Source: Sialis fuliginosa
Lineage: Eukaryota > Arthropoda > Insecta > Megaloptera > Sialidae
Assembly: GCA_961205875.1 (NCBI GenBank)
Contig: OY540810.1
Span: 18,042,001-18,106,000, forward strand
DNA length: 64,000 nt
Direction: 5' to 3'
The position numbers and the translations under genes are program-made. Positions 1 to 11,128 of this stretch are shown here, in pieces. A model generated the notes under the pieces. That model worked only from the letters and a program-made list of their open reading frames with translations, had not been told where the DNA came from and searched no databases. How positions within the stretch are numbered: the stretch's first letter is position 1; every line of letters starts with the position of its first letter.

Positions 1-926
1 TGTTTATGTTTATGTTTATGTTTATGTTTATGTTTATGTTTATGTTTATATTTATGTTTATGTTTATGATTAAGATTATGTTTATGTTTAAGTTTATGTT
101 TTAGTTTATGTTTATGTCTTGGTTTATGTTTATGTTTTGGTTTATGTTAATTTTTATGTTTTGGTTTATCTTCATGTTTTGGCTTATGTTTTGGTTTATG
201 TTTATGTTTTGGTTTATGTTTGTGTTTATGATTATATTTATGTTTATGTTTATGATTAAGATTATGTTTATGTTTTATGTTTTAGTTTATGTTTATGTTT
301 TGGTATATGTTTATGTTTTGGTTTATGTTAATTTTTATGTTTTAGTTAATTTTTATGTTTTGGTTAATTTTTATGTTTTGGTTTATCTTTATGTTTTGGT
401 TTATGTTTATGTTTTGGTTTATGTTTTTGTTTTGGTTTATGTTTGTGTTTATGATTATATTTATGTTTATGTTTATGATTAAGATTATGTTTATGTTTAA
501 GTTTATGTTTTAGTTTATGTTTATGTTTTTAATTATGTTTATGTTTTGGTTTATGTTTATGTTTTGGTTTATGTTTATGTTTATGTTTTGGTTTATGTTT
601 ATATTTATGTTTTTGTTATGTTTATGTTAATGTTTATGTTTATGTTTATGTTTATGTTTAAGTTTATGTTTATATTTATGTTTTGGTTTATGTTTATTTT
701 TATGTTTATGGTTATGTTTATGTTTATGTTTATGTTTATGTTTATGTTTATGTTTATGTTTATGTTTATGTTTATGTTTATGTTTATGTTTATGTTTATG
801 TTTATGTTTATGTTTATGTTTATGTTTATGTTTTTGTTTATGTTTATGTTTATGTTTATGTTTATGTTTATGTGTATGTTTAAGTTAATGTTTATGTATA
901 TGTTTATGTTTATTATTATGTTTATG
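1..926 (+). repeat. T-arm (partial, unit cut by window start)
   Basis: TTTATG polarity. Boundary cassettes lie near 66, 253 and 476. The stretch at about 95-270 is repeated in slightly altered form at about 290-490, a local tandem duplication rich in TTTTGG hexamers. A pure TTTATG run occupies about 716-830. The last 60 bp before the switch carry the diverged type-A flank (GTGTATG, TTAAGTTAATG, TTATTATTATG). Confidence 0.9.
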
Positions 927-960
927 TTTATGTCATAAACATAAACCTTAGCTAAAATAT
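927..960 (+). repeat. Switch element 1 (forward, type A flank)
   Basis: Polarity changes from TTTATG to CATAAA at the dyad TTTATGTCATAAA. With the next hexamers the perfect dyad is GTTTATGTTTATG, one T, then its reverse complement. The conserved right half, CCTTAGCTAAAATAT, is not part of the dyad and gives the element direction. Confidence 0.9.
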
Positions 961-2514
961 AAACATAAACAAAAACATTAACATAAACCAAAACATAAAC
1001 ATAAACATAAACTAAAACATAAACATTAACATAAACATAAACAAAAACATAAAACAAAACATAAACATAAACTAAAACATAAACTTAAACATAAACATAA
1101 TCTTAATCATAAACATAAACATAAATATAATCATAAGCATAAACATAAACCAAAACATAAACATAAACCAAAACATAAACATAAACATAAACCAAAACAT
1201 AAACATAAACCAAAACATAAAGATAAACCAAAACATAAAAATTAACATAAACCAAAACATAAACATAAACCAAAACATAAACAAAAACTAAAACATAAAT
1301 TTAAACATAAACATAATCTTAATCATAAACATAAACATAAATATAAACATAAACATAAACATAAACCAAAACATAAACTTAAACCAAAACATAAACATAA
1401 ACATAAACCAAAACATTAACATAAACTAAAACATAAACTTAAACATAAACATAAATATAAACATTAACATAAACATAAACCAAAACATAAACCAAAACAT
1501 AAACATTAACCAAAACATAAACATAAACATAAACATAAACATAAACATAAACATAAACATAAACATAAACATAAACATAAACATAAACATAGACATAGAC
1601 ATAGACATAGACATAGACATAGACATAGACATAGACATAGACATAGACATAGACATAGACATAGACATAGACATAGACATAGACATAGACATAGACATAG
1701 ACATAGACATAGACATAGACATAGACATAGACATAGACATAGACATAGACATAGACATAGACATAGACATAGACATAGACATAGACATAGACATAGACAT
1801 AGACATAGACATAGACATAGACATAGACATAGACATAGACATAGACATAGACATAGACATAGACATAGACATAGACATAGACATAGACATAGACATAGAC
1901 ATAGACATAGACATAGACATAGACATAGACATAGACATAGACATAGACATAGACATAGACATAGACATAGACATAGACATAGACATAGACATAGACATAG
2001 ACATAGACATAGACATAGACATAGACATAGACATAGACATAGACATAGACATAGACATAGACATAGACATAAACATAAACATAAACATAAACATAAACAT
2101 AAACATAAACATAAACATAAACATAAACATAAACATAAACATAAACATAAACATAAACATAAACATAAACATAAACATAAACATAAACATAAACATAAAC
2201 ATAAACATAAACATAAACATAAACATAAACATAAACATAAACATAAACATAAACATAAACATAAACATAAACATAAACATAAACATAAACATAAACATAA
2301 ACATAAACATAAACATAAACATAAACATAAACATAAACATTAACATAAACATAAACAAAAAAATAAACATTAACCAAAACATAAACATAAACATAAACCA
2401 AAACATAAACATAAACATAAACATAAACATAAACATAAACATAAACATAAACATAAACATAAACATAAACATAAACATAAACATTAACCAAAACATAAAC
2501 ATAAATCAAAACAT
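961..2514 (-). repeat. C-arm with large CATAGA block
   Basis: CATAAA polarity. Boundary cassettes lie near 1,098 and 1,316, with CCAAAA trimers between them. The CATAGA block at 1,588-2,067 is listed separately. It is followed by an uninterrupted CATAAA run at about 2,068-2,339, and then the pre-core hexamers ending ATCAAAACAT. Confidence 0.9.
1588..2067 (-). repeat. Homogeneous (CATAGA) block of 80 copies
   Basis: 480 bp of perfect CATAGA (TCTATG on the minus strand), one base away from CATAAA. It is abruptly bounded on both sides by CATAAA in the same phase. No other block of this variant in the window approaches this length; the others have 1 to 19 copies. Confidence 0.97.
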
Positions 2515-3047
2515 AAAAAAAAGCTTAAACTTAAACTTAAAAATAAACTTAATCATAAACATAAACAATATCGCAAGATTAAACATAAACATAAACTTAA
2601 ACAACACATTTCGACTCAATTCGATTATGCAAAAAAAACAATTTATATTAAATCTACCTCAAGACAGATTAGATACAAATCGACATGATTAGTATTAATT
2701 CGTTGTATTTTGTATTTATTTGATAATAATTGTCTCGATTCGTATCAAACAGTCTATCGGAACCAAGATTTTTAAATCAATTCGAAAAGTTTCGGCGCTA
2801 ATCGGAAATTTAAAGTCAAAAAGTCTAGATTTGACTTAATTTGATGTAATTTTATTGAAATGATGCTTTTCGATTCAATTCGATTTTACAAGCAAATTAA
2901 ATTATTTTGTCTAGTCTATTTAGAAAGATTTTAAAATAATTTAATTCGAATTGATTCTAAAAGCATCATTTCACTCAAATTACAACAAATTAAATCAAAT
3001 CTAGAATTTAAGACTCTCAATTTCCGATTAGTAATTAGATGTTAAGG
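2515..3047 (+). repeat. Core 1 (full length, 533 bp)
   Basis: Starts at the A-run before AAGCTT and ends at GATGTTAAGG. It lacks the hexamer period and contains many TCGA and TTCG motifs. The right half is an imperfect hairpin: about 2,798-2,883 pairs with about 2,946-3,031, roughly 75 of 86 positions by eye, with a further 14-bp stem (AATTAAATTATTTT and its complement) in the loop. The left edge has the longer form with an extra AAAATAAACTT segment. Private differences are CGATTCAATTCG and TATTTAGAAAG. No convincing reading frame is seen. The function is unknown. Confidence 0.95.
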
Positions 3048-5973
3048 TTTATGTTTATGTTTATGATTAAGATAATGTTTATGTTTTAGTTAATGTTTTG
3101 GTTTATGTTTATGTTTTGGTTTATGTTTAAGTTTAGGTTTAAGTTTATGTTTTGGTTTATGTTTATGTATTGGTTAAAGCTTATGTTTTGGTTAATGTTT
3201 ATGTTTATGTTTATGTTTATGTTTATGTTTATGTTTATGTTTATGTTTATGTTTATGTTTATGTTTATGTTTATGTTTATGTTTATGTTTATGTTTATGT
3301 TTATGTTTATGTTTATGTTTATGTTTATGTTTATGTTTTGGTTTATGTTTATGTTTTGGTTTATGTTTATGTTTTGGTTTATGTTTATGTTTTAGTTTAT
3401 GTTTATGTTTATGTTTAAGTTTATGTTTATGTTTATGTTTTGGTTTATGTTTATGTTTATATTAATGTTTATGTTTATGTTTATGTTTATGTTTATGTTT
3501 ATGTTTATGTTTATGTTTATGTTTATGTTTATGTTTATGTATATGTTTATGTTTATGTTTATGTTTATGTTTATGTTTATGTTTATGTTTATGTTTATGT
3601 TTATGTTTATGTTTATGTTTATGTTTATGTTTATGTTTATGTTTATGTTTATGTTTATGTTTATGTTTATGTTTATGTTTATGTTTATGTTTATGTTTAT
3701 GTTTATGTTTATGTTTATGTTTATGTTTATGTTTATGTTTATGTTTATGTTTATGTTTATGTTTATGTTTATGTTTATGTTTATGTTTATGTTTATGTTT
3801 ATGTTTATTTTTATGTCTATGTTTATGTTTATGTTTATGTTTATGTTTTGGTTTATGTTTATGTTTTGATTTATGTTTATTTTTTTGTTTTGGTTAATGT
3901 TTATGTTTTGGTTTATGTTTTGGTTTATGATTTTGTTTATGTTTATATTTATGTTAATGTTTATGATAAAGATTATGTTTATGTTTATGTTTATGTTTAT
4001 GTTTTGGTTTATGTTTATATTTATGTTTATGTTTATGATTAAGATTATGTTTATGTTTAAGTTTATGTTTTAGTTTATGTTTATGTTTTGGTTTATGTTT
4101 ATGTTTTGGTTTATGTTAATTTTTATGTTTTGGTTTATCTTTATGTTTTGGTTTATGTTTATGTTTTGGTTTATGTTTATGTTTTGGTTTATGTTTGTGT
4201 TTATGATTATATTTATGTTTATGTTTATGATTAAGATTATGTTTATGTTTTATGTTTTAGTTTATGTTTATGTTTTGGTTTATGTTTATGTTTTGGTTAA
4301 TTTTTATGTTTTGGTTAATTTTTATGTTTTGGTTTATCTTTATGTTTTGGTTTATGTTTATGTTTTGGTTTATGTTTTTGTTTTGGTTTATGTTTGTGTT
4401 TATGATTATATTTATGTTTATGTTTATGATTAAGATTATGTTTATGTTTATGTTTATGTTTTAGTTTATGTTTATGTTTTTATTTATGTTTATGTTTTGG
4501 TTTATGTATATGTTTTGGTTTATGTTTATGTTTATGTTTTGGTTTATGTTTATGTTTATGTTTTTGTTTATGTTTATGTTAATGTTTATGTTTATGTTTA
4601 TGTTTATGTTTATGTTTAAGTTTATTTTTATGTTTATGTTTTGGTTTATGTTTATGTTTATGTTTATGGTTATGTTTATGTTTATGTTTATGTTTATGTT
4701 TATGTTTATGTTTATGTTTATGTTTATGTTTATGTTTATGTTTATGTTTATGTTTATGTTTATGTTTATGTTTATGTTTATGTTTATGTTTATGTTTATG
4801 TTTATGTTTTTGTTTATGTTTATGGTTATGTTTATGTTTATGTTTATGTTTATGTTTATGTTTATGTTTATGTTTATGTTTATGTTTATGTTTATGTTTA
4901 TGTTTATGTTTATGTTTATGTTTATGTTTATGTTTTGGTTTATGTTTATGTTAATGTTTTGGTTTATGTTTATGTTTATGTTAATGTTTTGGTTTATGTT
5001 TATGTTTATGTTTATGTTTGTGTTTATGTTTTGGTTTATGTTTATGTTTATGTTTATGTATCAACATAAACATAAACATAAATATCAGTTTATGTTTATG
5101 TTTTGGTTTATTTTTATGTTTTGGTTTATGTTTATGTTTATGTTTATGTTTATGTTTATGTTTATGTTTATGTTTATGTTTATGTTTATGTTTATGTTTA
5201 TGTTTATGTTTATGTTTATGTTTATGTTTATGTTTATGTTTATGTTTATGTTTATGTTTATGTTTATGTTTATGTTTATGTTTATGTTTATGTTTATGTT
5301 TATGTTTATGTTTATGTTTATGTTTATGTTTATGTTTATGTTTATGTTTATGTTTATGTTTATGTTTATGTTTATGTTTATGTTTATGTTTATGTTAATG
5401 TTTATGTTTATGTTTTGGTTAATGTTTATGTTTTGGTTTATGTTTTGGTTTATGTTTATGTTAATGTTTATATTTATGTTTATGTTTATGATTAAGATTA
5501 TGTTTATGTTTAAGTTTATGTTTTAGTTTATGTTAATGTTTTGGTTTATGTTTATGTTTATGTTTTGGTTTAAGTTTATGTTTTGGTTTATGTTTATGTT
5601 TATGTTTATGATTAAGATTATGTTTATGTTTAAGTTTATGTTTTAGTTTTTGTTTATGTTTTGGTTTTTGTTTATGTTTTGGTTTATGTTAATTTTTATG
5701 TTTTGGTTTATCTTTATGTTTTGGTTTATGTTTATGTTTTGGTTTATGTTTATATTTATGTTTTGGTTTATGTTTATGTTTTGGTTTATGTTTATGCTTA
5801 TGATCATATTGATGTTTATGTTTATGATTAAGATTACGTTTATGTTTAAGTTTATGTTTTAGTTTATGTTTATGTTTTGTTTTATGTTTTTGTTTATGTT
5901 TATGTTAATGTTTATGTTTTAGTTTATGTTTATGTTTATGTTTTGGTTTATGTTAATGTTTTTGTTTATGTTT
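3048..5973 (+). repeat. T-arm, longest in window, distal part inverted
   Basis: The proximal part has TTTAAGTTTAGGTTTAAG near 3,127, a pure run at about 3,195-3,337, TTTTGG trimers, a second pure run at about 3,544-3,806, a TCTATG cassette from 3,816, and boundary cassettes near 3,966, 4,038, 4,229 and 4,426. GGTTATG occurs near 4,665 and 4,823. A micro-inversion lies at about 5,060-5,088 and a pure run at about 5,126-5,393. From about 5,393 the text is the reverse complement of a normal C-arm (compare 10,322-10,440). Confidence 0.9.
5060..5088 (-). repeat. Micro-inversion inside T-arm
   Basis: About four hexamers read CATAAA on the plus strand inside an otherwise pure TTTATG tract. They are bounded by GTATCA on the left and ATATCAG on the right. 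No core or switch is present. Confidence 0.9.
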
Positions 5974-7580
5974 ATATTTTAGCTAAGGTTTATGTTTATG
6001 ACATAAACATAAACATAATATTAAACATAAACATATACATAAACATTAACTTAAACATACACATAAACATAAACATAAACATAAACATAAACATAAACAT
6101 AAACATAAACATAAACAAAAACATAAACATAAACATAAACATAAACATAAACATAAACATAAACATAAACATAAACATAAACATAAACATAAACATAAAC
6201 ATAAACATAAACATAAACATAAACATAAACATAAACATAAACATAAACATAAACATAAACATAAACATAAACATAAACATAAACATAAACAAAAACATAA
6301 ACATAAACATAAACATAACCATAAACATAAACATAAACATAAACAAAAACATAAACATAAAAATAAACTTAAACATAAACATAAACATAAACATAAACAT
6401 TAACATAAACATAAACAAAAACATAAACATAAACATAAACCAAAACATAAACATAAACATAAACCAAAACATATACGTAAACCAAAACATAAATAAAAAC
6501 ATAAACATAAACTAAAACATAAACTTAAACATAAACATAATCTTAATCATAAACATAAACATAAATATAATCATAAACACAAACATAAACCAAAACAAAA
6601 ACATAAACCAAAACATAAACATAAACCAAAACATAAAGATAAACCAAAACATAAAAATTAACCAAAATATAAAAATTAACATAAACCAAAACATAAACAT
6701 AAACCAAAACATAAACATAAACTAAAACATAAAACATAAACATAATCTTAATCATAAACATAAACATAAATATAATCTTAATCATAAACATAAACATAAA
6801 TATAATCATAAACACAAACATAAACCAAAACAAAAACATAAACCAAAACATAAACATAAACCAAAACATAAAGATAAACCAAAACATAAAAATTAACCAA
6901 AACATAAATATTAACATAAACCAAAACACAAACATAAACCAAAACATAAACATAAACCAAAACATAAACATAAACCAAAACATAAAGATAAACCAAAACA
7001 TAAAAATTAACATAAACCAAAACATAAACATAAACGAAAACATAAACATAAACATAAACATAAACATAGACATAAACATAAACATAAACATAAACATAAA
7101 CATAAACATAAACATAAACATAAACATAAACATAAACATAAACATAAACATAAACATAAACATAATCTTAATCATAAACATTAACATAAATATAAACATA
7201 AACAAAATCATAAACCAAAACATAAACCAAAACATAAACATTAACCAAAACATAAAAATAAACATAAATCAAAACATAAACATAAACGAAAACATAAACA
7301 TAAACATAAACATAAACATAGACATAAACATAAACATAAACATAAACATAAACATAAACATAAACATAAACATAAACATAAACATAAACATAAACATAAA
7401 CATAAACATAAACATAAACATAAACATAAACATAAACATAAACATAAACATAAACATAAACATAAACATAAACATAAACATAAACATAAACATAAACATA
7501 AACATAAACATAAACATAAACATAAACATAAACATAAACATAAACATAAACATAAACATAAACATAAACATAAACATAAA
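5394..7580. repeat. Inverted unit middle, copy 1
   Basis: A segment containing a reversed switch, with reversed C-arm text on its left and reversed T-arm text on its right. The right side includes the reverse complement of the TCTATG cassette at about 7,165-7,320. Both ends fall in pure hexamer runs (about 5,126-5,393 and 7,322-7,580) that are inverted repeats of each other, so the exact breakpoints cannot be placed. Confidence 0.8.
5974..6007 (-). repeat. Switch element 2 (reversed)
   Basis: Reverse complement of the canonical element: ATATTTTAGCTAAGG, then the dyad TTTATGACATAAA. The type-A flank now lies to the right, as CATAATATTAAAC and CATACACAT, with an AATATTATG variant on the minus strand. 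Confidence 0.92.
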
Positions 7581-7939
7581 CATATACATATACATATACA
7601 TAAACATAAACATAAACATAAACATAAACATAAACATAAAGTTAAACCAAAACATAAAAATAAACCAAAACATAAACATAAACCAAAACATAAACATTAA
7701 CATAAACCAAAACATAAAAATAAACCAAAACATAAACCAAAACATAAACATAAACATAAACCAAAACATAAAAATAAACTAAAACATAAACATAAACCAA
7801 AACATAAACATAAACATAAACCAAAACATAAAAATAAACCAAAACATAAACATAAACCAAAACATAAACATAAACCAAAACATAAACATAAACCAAAACA
7901 TAAACATAAATTTAAACCAAAACATAAAAATAAACCATA
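6008..7939 (-). repeat. C-arm made of inverted T-arm plus true C-arm end
   Basis: About 6,008-7,580 is reversed T-arm material: pure run, GGTTATG complement near 6,318, boundary cassettes near 6,541, 6,747, 6,778 and 7,166, and the reversed TCTATG cassette. After three CATATA hexamers at about 7,581-7,600, the normal GTTAAACC block (from about 7,638) leads into a truncated core. Confidence 0.85.
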
Positions 7940-8304
7940 GACATGATTAGTATTAATTCATTGTATTTTGTATTTATTTGATAATAATTGTCTCGATTCG
8001 TATCAAACAGTCTATCGGTACCAAGATTTTTAATCAATTCGAAAAGTTTCGGCGCTAATCGGAAATTTAAAGTCAAAAAGTCTAGATTTGACTTAATTTG
8101 ATGTAATTTTATTGAAATGATGCTTTTCGACTCAATTCGATTTTACAAGCAAATTAAATTATTTTGTCTAGTCTATTTCGAAAGATTTTAAAATAATTTA
8201 ATTCGAATTGATTCTAAAAGCATCATTTCACTCAAATTACAACAAATTAAATCAAATCTAGAATTTAAGACTCTCAATTTCCGATTAGTAATTAGATGTT
8301 AAGG
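7940..8304 (+). repeat. Core 2 (5'-truncated, 365 bp)
   Basis: Begins directly at GACATGATTAG after a CATAGACAT arm sequence and lacks the left 156 bp of a full core. The shared GACAT at the junction suggests a microhomology deletion. The haplotype has AATTCATTG, CGGTACC and ATTTTTAATC, shared with core 5 and in part with core 15. The hairpin half is complete. Confidence 0.95.
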
Positions 8305-9906
8305 TTTATGTTTATGATTAAGATAATGTTTATGTTTTAGTAAATGTTTTGGTTTATGTTTATGTTTTGGTTTATGTTTAAGTTTAGGTTTAAGTTTATG
8401 TTTTGGTTTATGTTTATGTTTTGGTTTAAGCTTATGTTTTGGTTAATGTTTATGTTTATGTTTATGTTTATGTTTATGTTTATGTTTATGTTTATGTTTA
8501 TGTTTATGTTTATGTTTATGTTTATGTTTATGTTTATGTTTATGTTTATGTTTATGTTTTGGTTTATGTTTATGTTTTGGTTTATGTTTATGTTTTGGTT
8601 TATGTTTATGTTTTAGTTTATGTTTATGTTTATGTTTAAGTTTATGTTTATGTTTATGTTTTGGTTTATGTTTATGTTTATATTAATGTTTATGTTTATG
8701 TTTATGTTCATGTTTATGTTTATGTTTATGTTTATGTATATGTTTATGTTTATGTTTATGTTTATGTTTATGTTTATGTTTATGTTTATGTTTATGTTTA
8801 TGTTTATGTTTATGTTTATGTTTATGTTTATGTTTATGTTTATGTTTATGTTTATGTTTATGTTTATGTTTATGTTTATGTTTATGTTTATGTTTATGTT
8901 TATGTTTATGTTTATGTTTATGTTTATGTTTATGTTTATGTTTATGTTTATGTTTATGTTTATGTTTATGTTTATGTTTATGTTTATGTTTATTTTTATG
9001 TTTATGTTTATGTTTATGTTTATGTTTATGTCTATGTTTATGTTTATGTTTATGTTTATGTTTATGTTTTGGTTTATGTTTATGATTTGATTTATGTTTA
9101 TTTTTATGTTTTGGTTTATGTTTTGGTTTATGATTTTGTTTATGTTTATATTTACGTTAATGTTTATGATTAAGATTATGTTTATGTTTATGTTTATGTT
9201 TATGTTTATGTTTATGTTTATGTTTATGTTTATGTTTATGTTTATATTTATGTTTATGTTTATGATTAAGATTATGTTTATGTTTAAGTTTATGTTTTAG
9301 TTTATGTTTATGTTTTGGTTTATGTTAATTTTTATATTTTGGTTTATCTTCATGTTTTGGTTTATGTTTATGTTTTGGTTTATGTTTATGTTTTGGTTTA
9401 TGTTTGTGTTTATGATTATATTTATGTTTATGTTTATGATTAAGATTATGTTTATGTTTAAGTTTATGTTTTAGTTTATGTTTATGTTTTTATTTATGTT
9501 TATGTTTTGGTTTATGTTTATGTTTTGGTTTATGTTTATGTTTATGTTTTGGTTTATGTTTATGTTTATGTTTTTGTTAATGTTTATGTTAATGTTTATG
9601 TTTATGTTTATGTTTATGTTTAAGTTTATGTTTATGTTTATGTTTTGGTTTATGTTAATGTTTATGTTTATGGTTATGTTTATGTTTATGTTTATGTTTA
9701 TGTTTATGTTTATGTTTATGTTTATGTTTATGTTTATGTTTATGTTTATGTTTATGTTTATGTTTATGTTTATGTTTATGTTTATGTTTATGTTTATGTT
9801 TATGTTTTTGTTTATGTTTATGTTTATGTTTATGTTTATGTTTATTTTAATGTGTATGTTTAAGTTAATGTTTATGTATATGTTTATGTTTATTATTATG
9901 TTTATG
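8305..9906 (+). repeat. T-arm
   Basis: Starts with the variant TTTTAGTAAATG, also seen in the arm after core 5. HindIII-type AAGCTT lies at 8,428. A pure run occupies about 8,739-8,993, and a degenerate TCTATG cassette starts at 9,031 with TTTACG near 9,152. Boundary cassettes lie near 9,167, 9,264 and 9,438. The type-A switch flank follows. Confidence 0.9.
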
Positions 9907-9940
9907 TTTATGTCATAAACATAAACCTTAGCTAAAATAT
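9907..9940 (+). repeat. Switch element 3 (forward, type A)
   Basis: Canonical 34 bp. The right flank has AACAAGTACATT in place of the usual AACAAAAACATT, a variant shared only with switch 4. Confidence 0.92.
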
Positions 9941-11128
9941 AAATATAAACAAGTACATTAACATAAACCAAAACATAAACATAAACATAAACATAAACTA
10001 AAACATAAACATTAACATAAACATAAACAAAAACATAAAACAAAACATAAACATAAACTAAAACATAGACTTAAACATAAACCAAAACATAAACATAAAC
10101 CAAAACATAAAGATAAACCAAAACATAAAAATTAACATAAACCAAAACATAAACATAAACCAAAACATAAACAAAAACTAAAACATAAACTTAAACATAA
10201 ACATAATCTTAATCATAAACATAAACATAAATATAAACATAAACATAAACATAAACATAAACCAAAACATAAACTTAAACCAAAACATAAACATAAACAT
10301 AAACCAAAACATTAACATAAACTAAAACATAAACTTAAACATAAACATAATCTTAATCATAAACATAAACATAAATATAAACATTAACATAAACATAAAC
10401 CAAAACATAAACCAAAACATAAACATTAACCAAAACATAAACATAAACATAAACATAAACATAAACATAAACATAAACATAAACATAAATATAAACATTA
10501 ACATAAACATAAACCAAAACATAAACCAAAACATAAACATTAACCAAAACATAAACATAAACATAAACATAAACTTAAACATAAACATAAACATAAACAT
10601 AAACATAAACATAAACATAAACATAAACATAGACATAGACATAGACATAAACATAAACATGAACATGAACATGAACATAAACATAAACATAAACATAAAC
10701 ATAAACATAGACATAGACATAGACATAGACATAGACATAAACATAAACATAAACATAAACATAAACATAAACATAAACATAAACATAAACATAGACATAG
10801 ACATAGACATAGACATAGACATAGACATAGACATAGACATAGACATTGACATAGACATAGACATAGACATAGACATAGACATAGACATAGACATAGACAT
10901 AAACATAAACATAAACATAAACATAAACATAAACATAAACATAAACATAAACATAAACATAAACATAAACATAAACATAAACATAAACATAAACATAAAC
11001 ATAAACATAAACATAAACATTAACCAAAACATAAACATAAACATAAACCAAAACATAAACATAAACATAAACATAAACATAAACATAAACATAAACATTA
11101 ACCAAAACATAAACATAAATCAAAACAT
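9941..11128 (-). repeat. C-arm with mosaic CATAGA/CATGAA blocks
   Basis: Lacks the first boundary cassette and continues directly from CATAGACTTAAAC into CCAAAA trimers. A block starting near 10,381 is repeated 114 bp later (19 hexamers). CATAGA occurs at 10,628-10,645 (3 copies), 10,706-10,735 (5) and 10,790-10,897 (18, one of them CATTGA). Three CATGAA copies lie at 10,658-10,675. Confidence 0.9.
10628..10897 (-). repeat. CATAGA/CATGAA variant mosaic, copy 1
   Basis: Blocks of CATAGA (3, 5 and 18 copies) and CATGAA (3 copies) separated by CATAAA. A single CATTGA at about 10,844 marks the third block. The same order recurs at 13,979-14,248 with one more copy in the second and third blocks. 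Confidence 0.92.

Noticed and set aside
1426-2509. Long open reading frames here and throughout the window (up to about 400 codons) on both strands
   Set aside because: They encode two-residue polymers (Met-Phe, Tyr-Val, Met-Ser, Ile-Asn). TTTATG has no stop in three forward frames and two reverse frames, so long frames are automatic. No start context, domain or codon bias is visible.
2798-3031. Core as a miniature inverted-repeat transposon (MITE) or foldback element
   Set aside because: The inverted arms are suggestive, but no target-site duplication is seen (GGCG on the left, TAATTA on the right), and no copy occurs outside the unit in this window. It is kept only as a possible origin.
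9907-9940. Switch as a site-specific recombinase or attachment site
   Set aside because: The dyad is fully explained by meeting of complementary hexamers. No recombinase gene or crossover-type spacer is visible, and reversed switches are better explained by arm-arm recombination.
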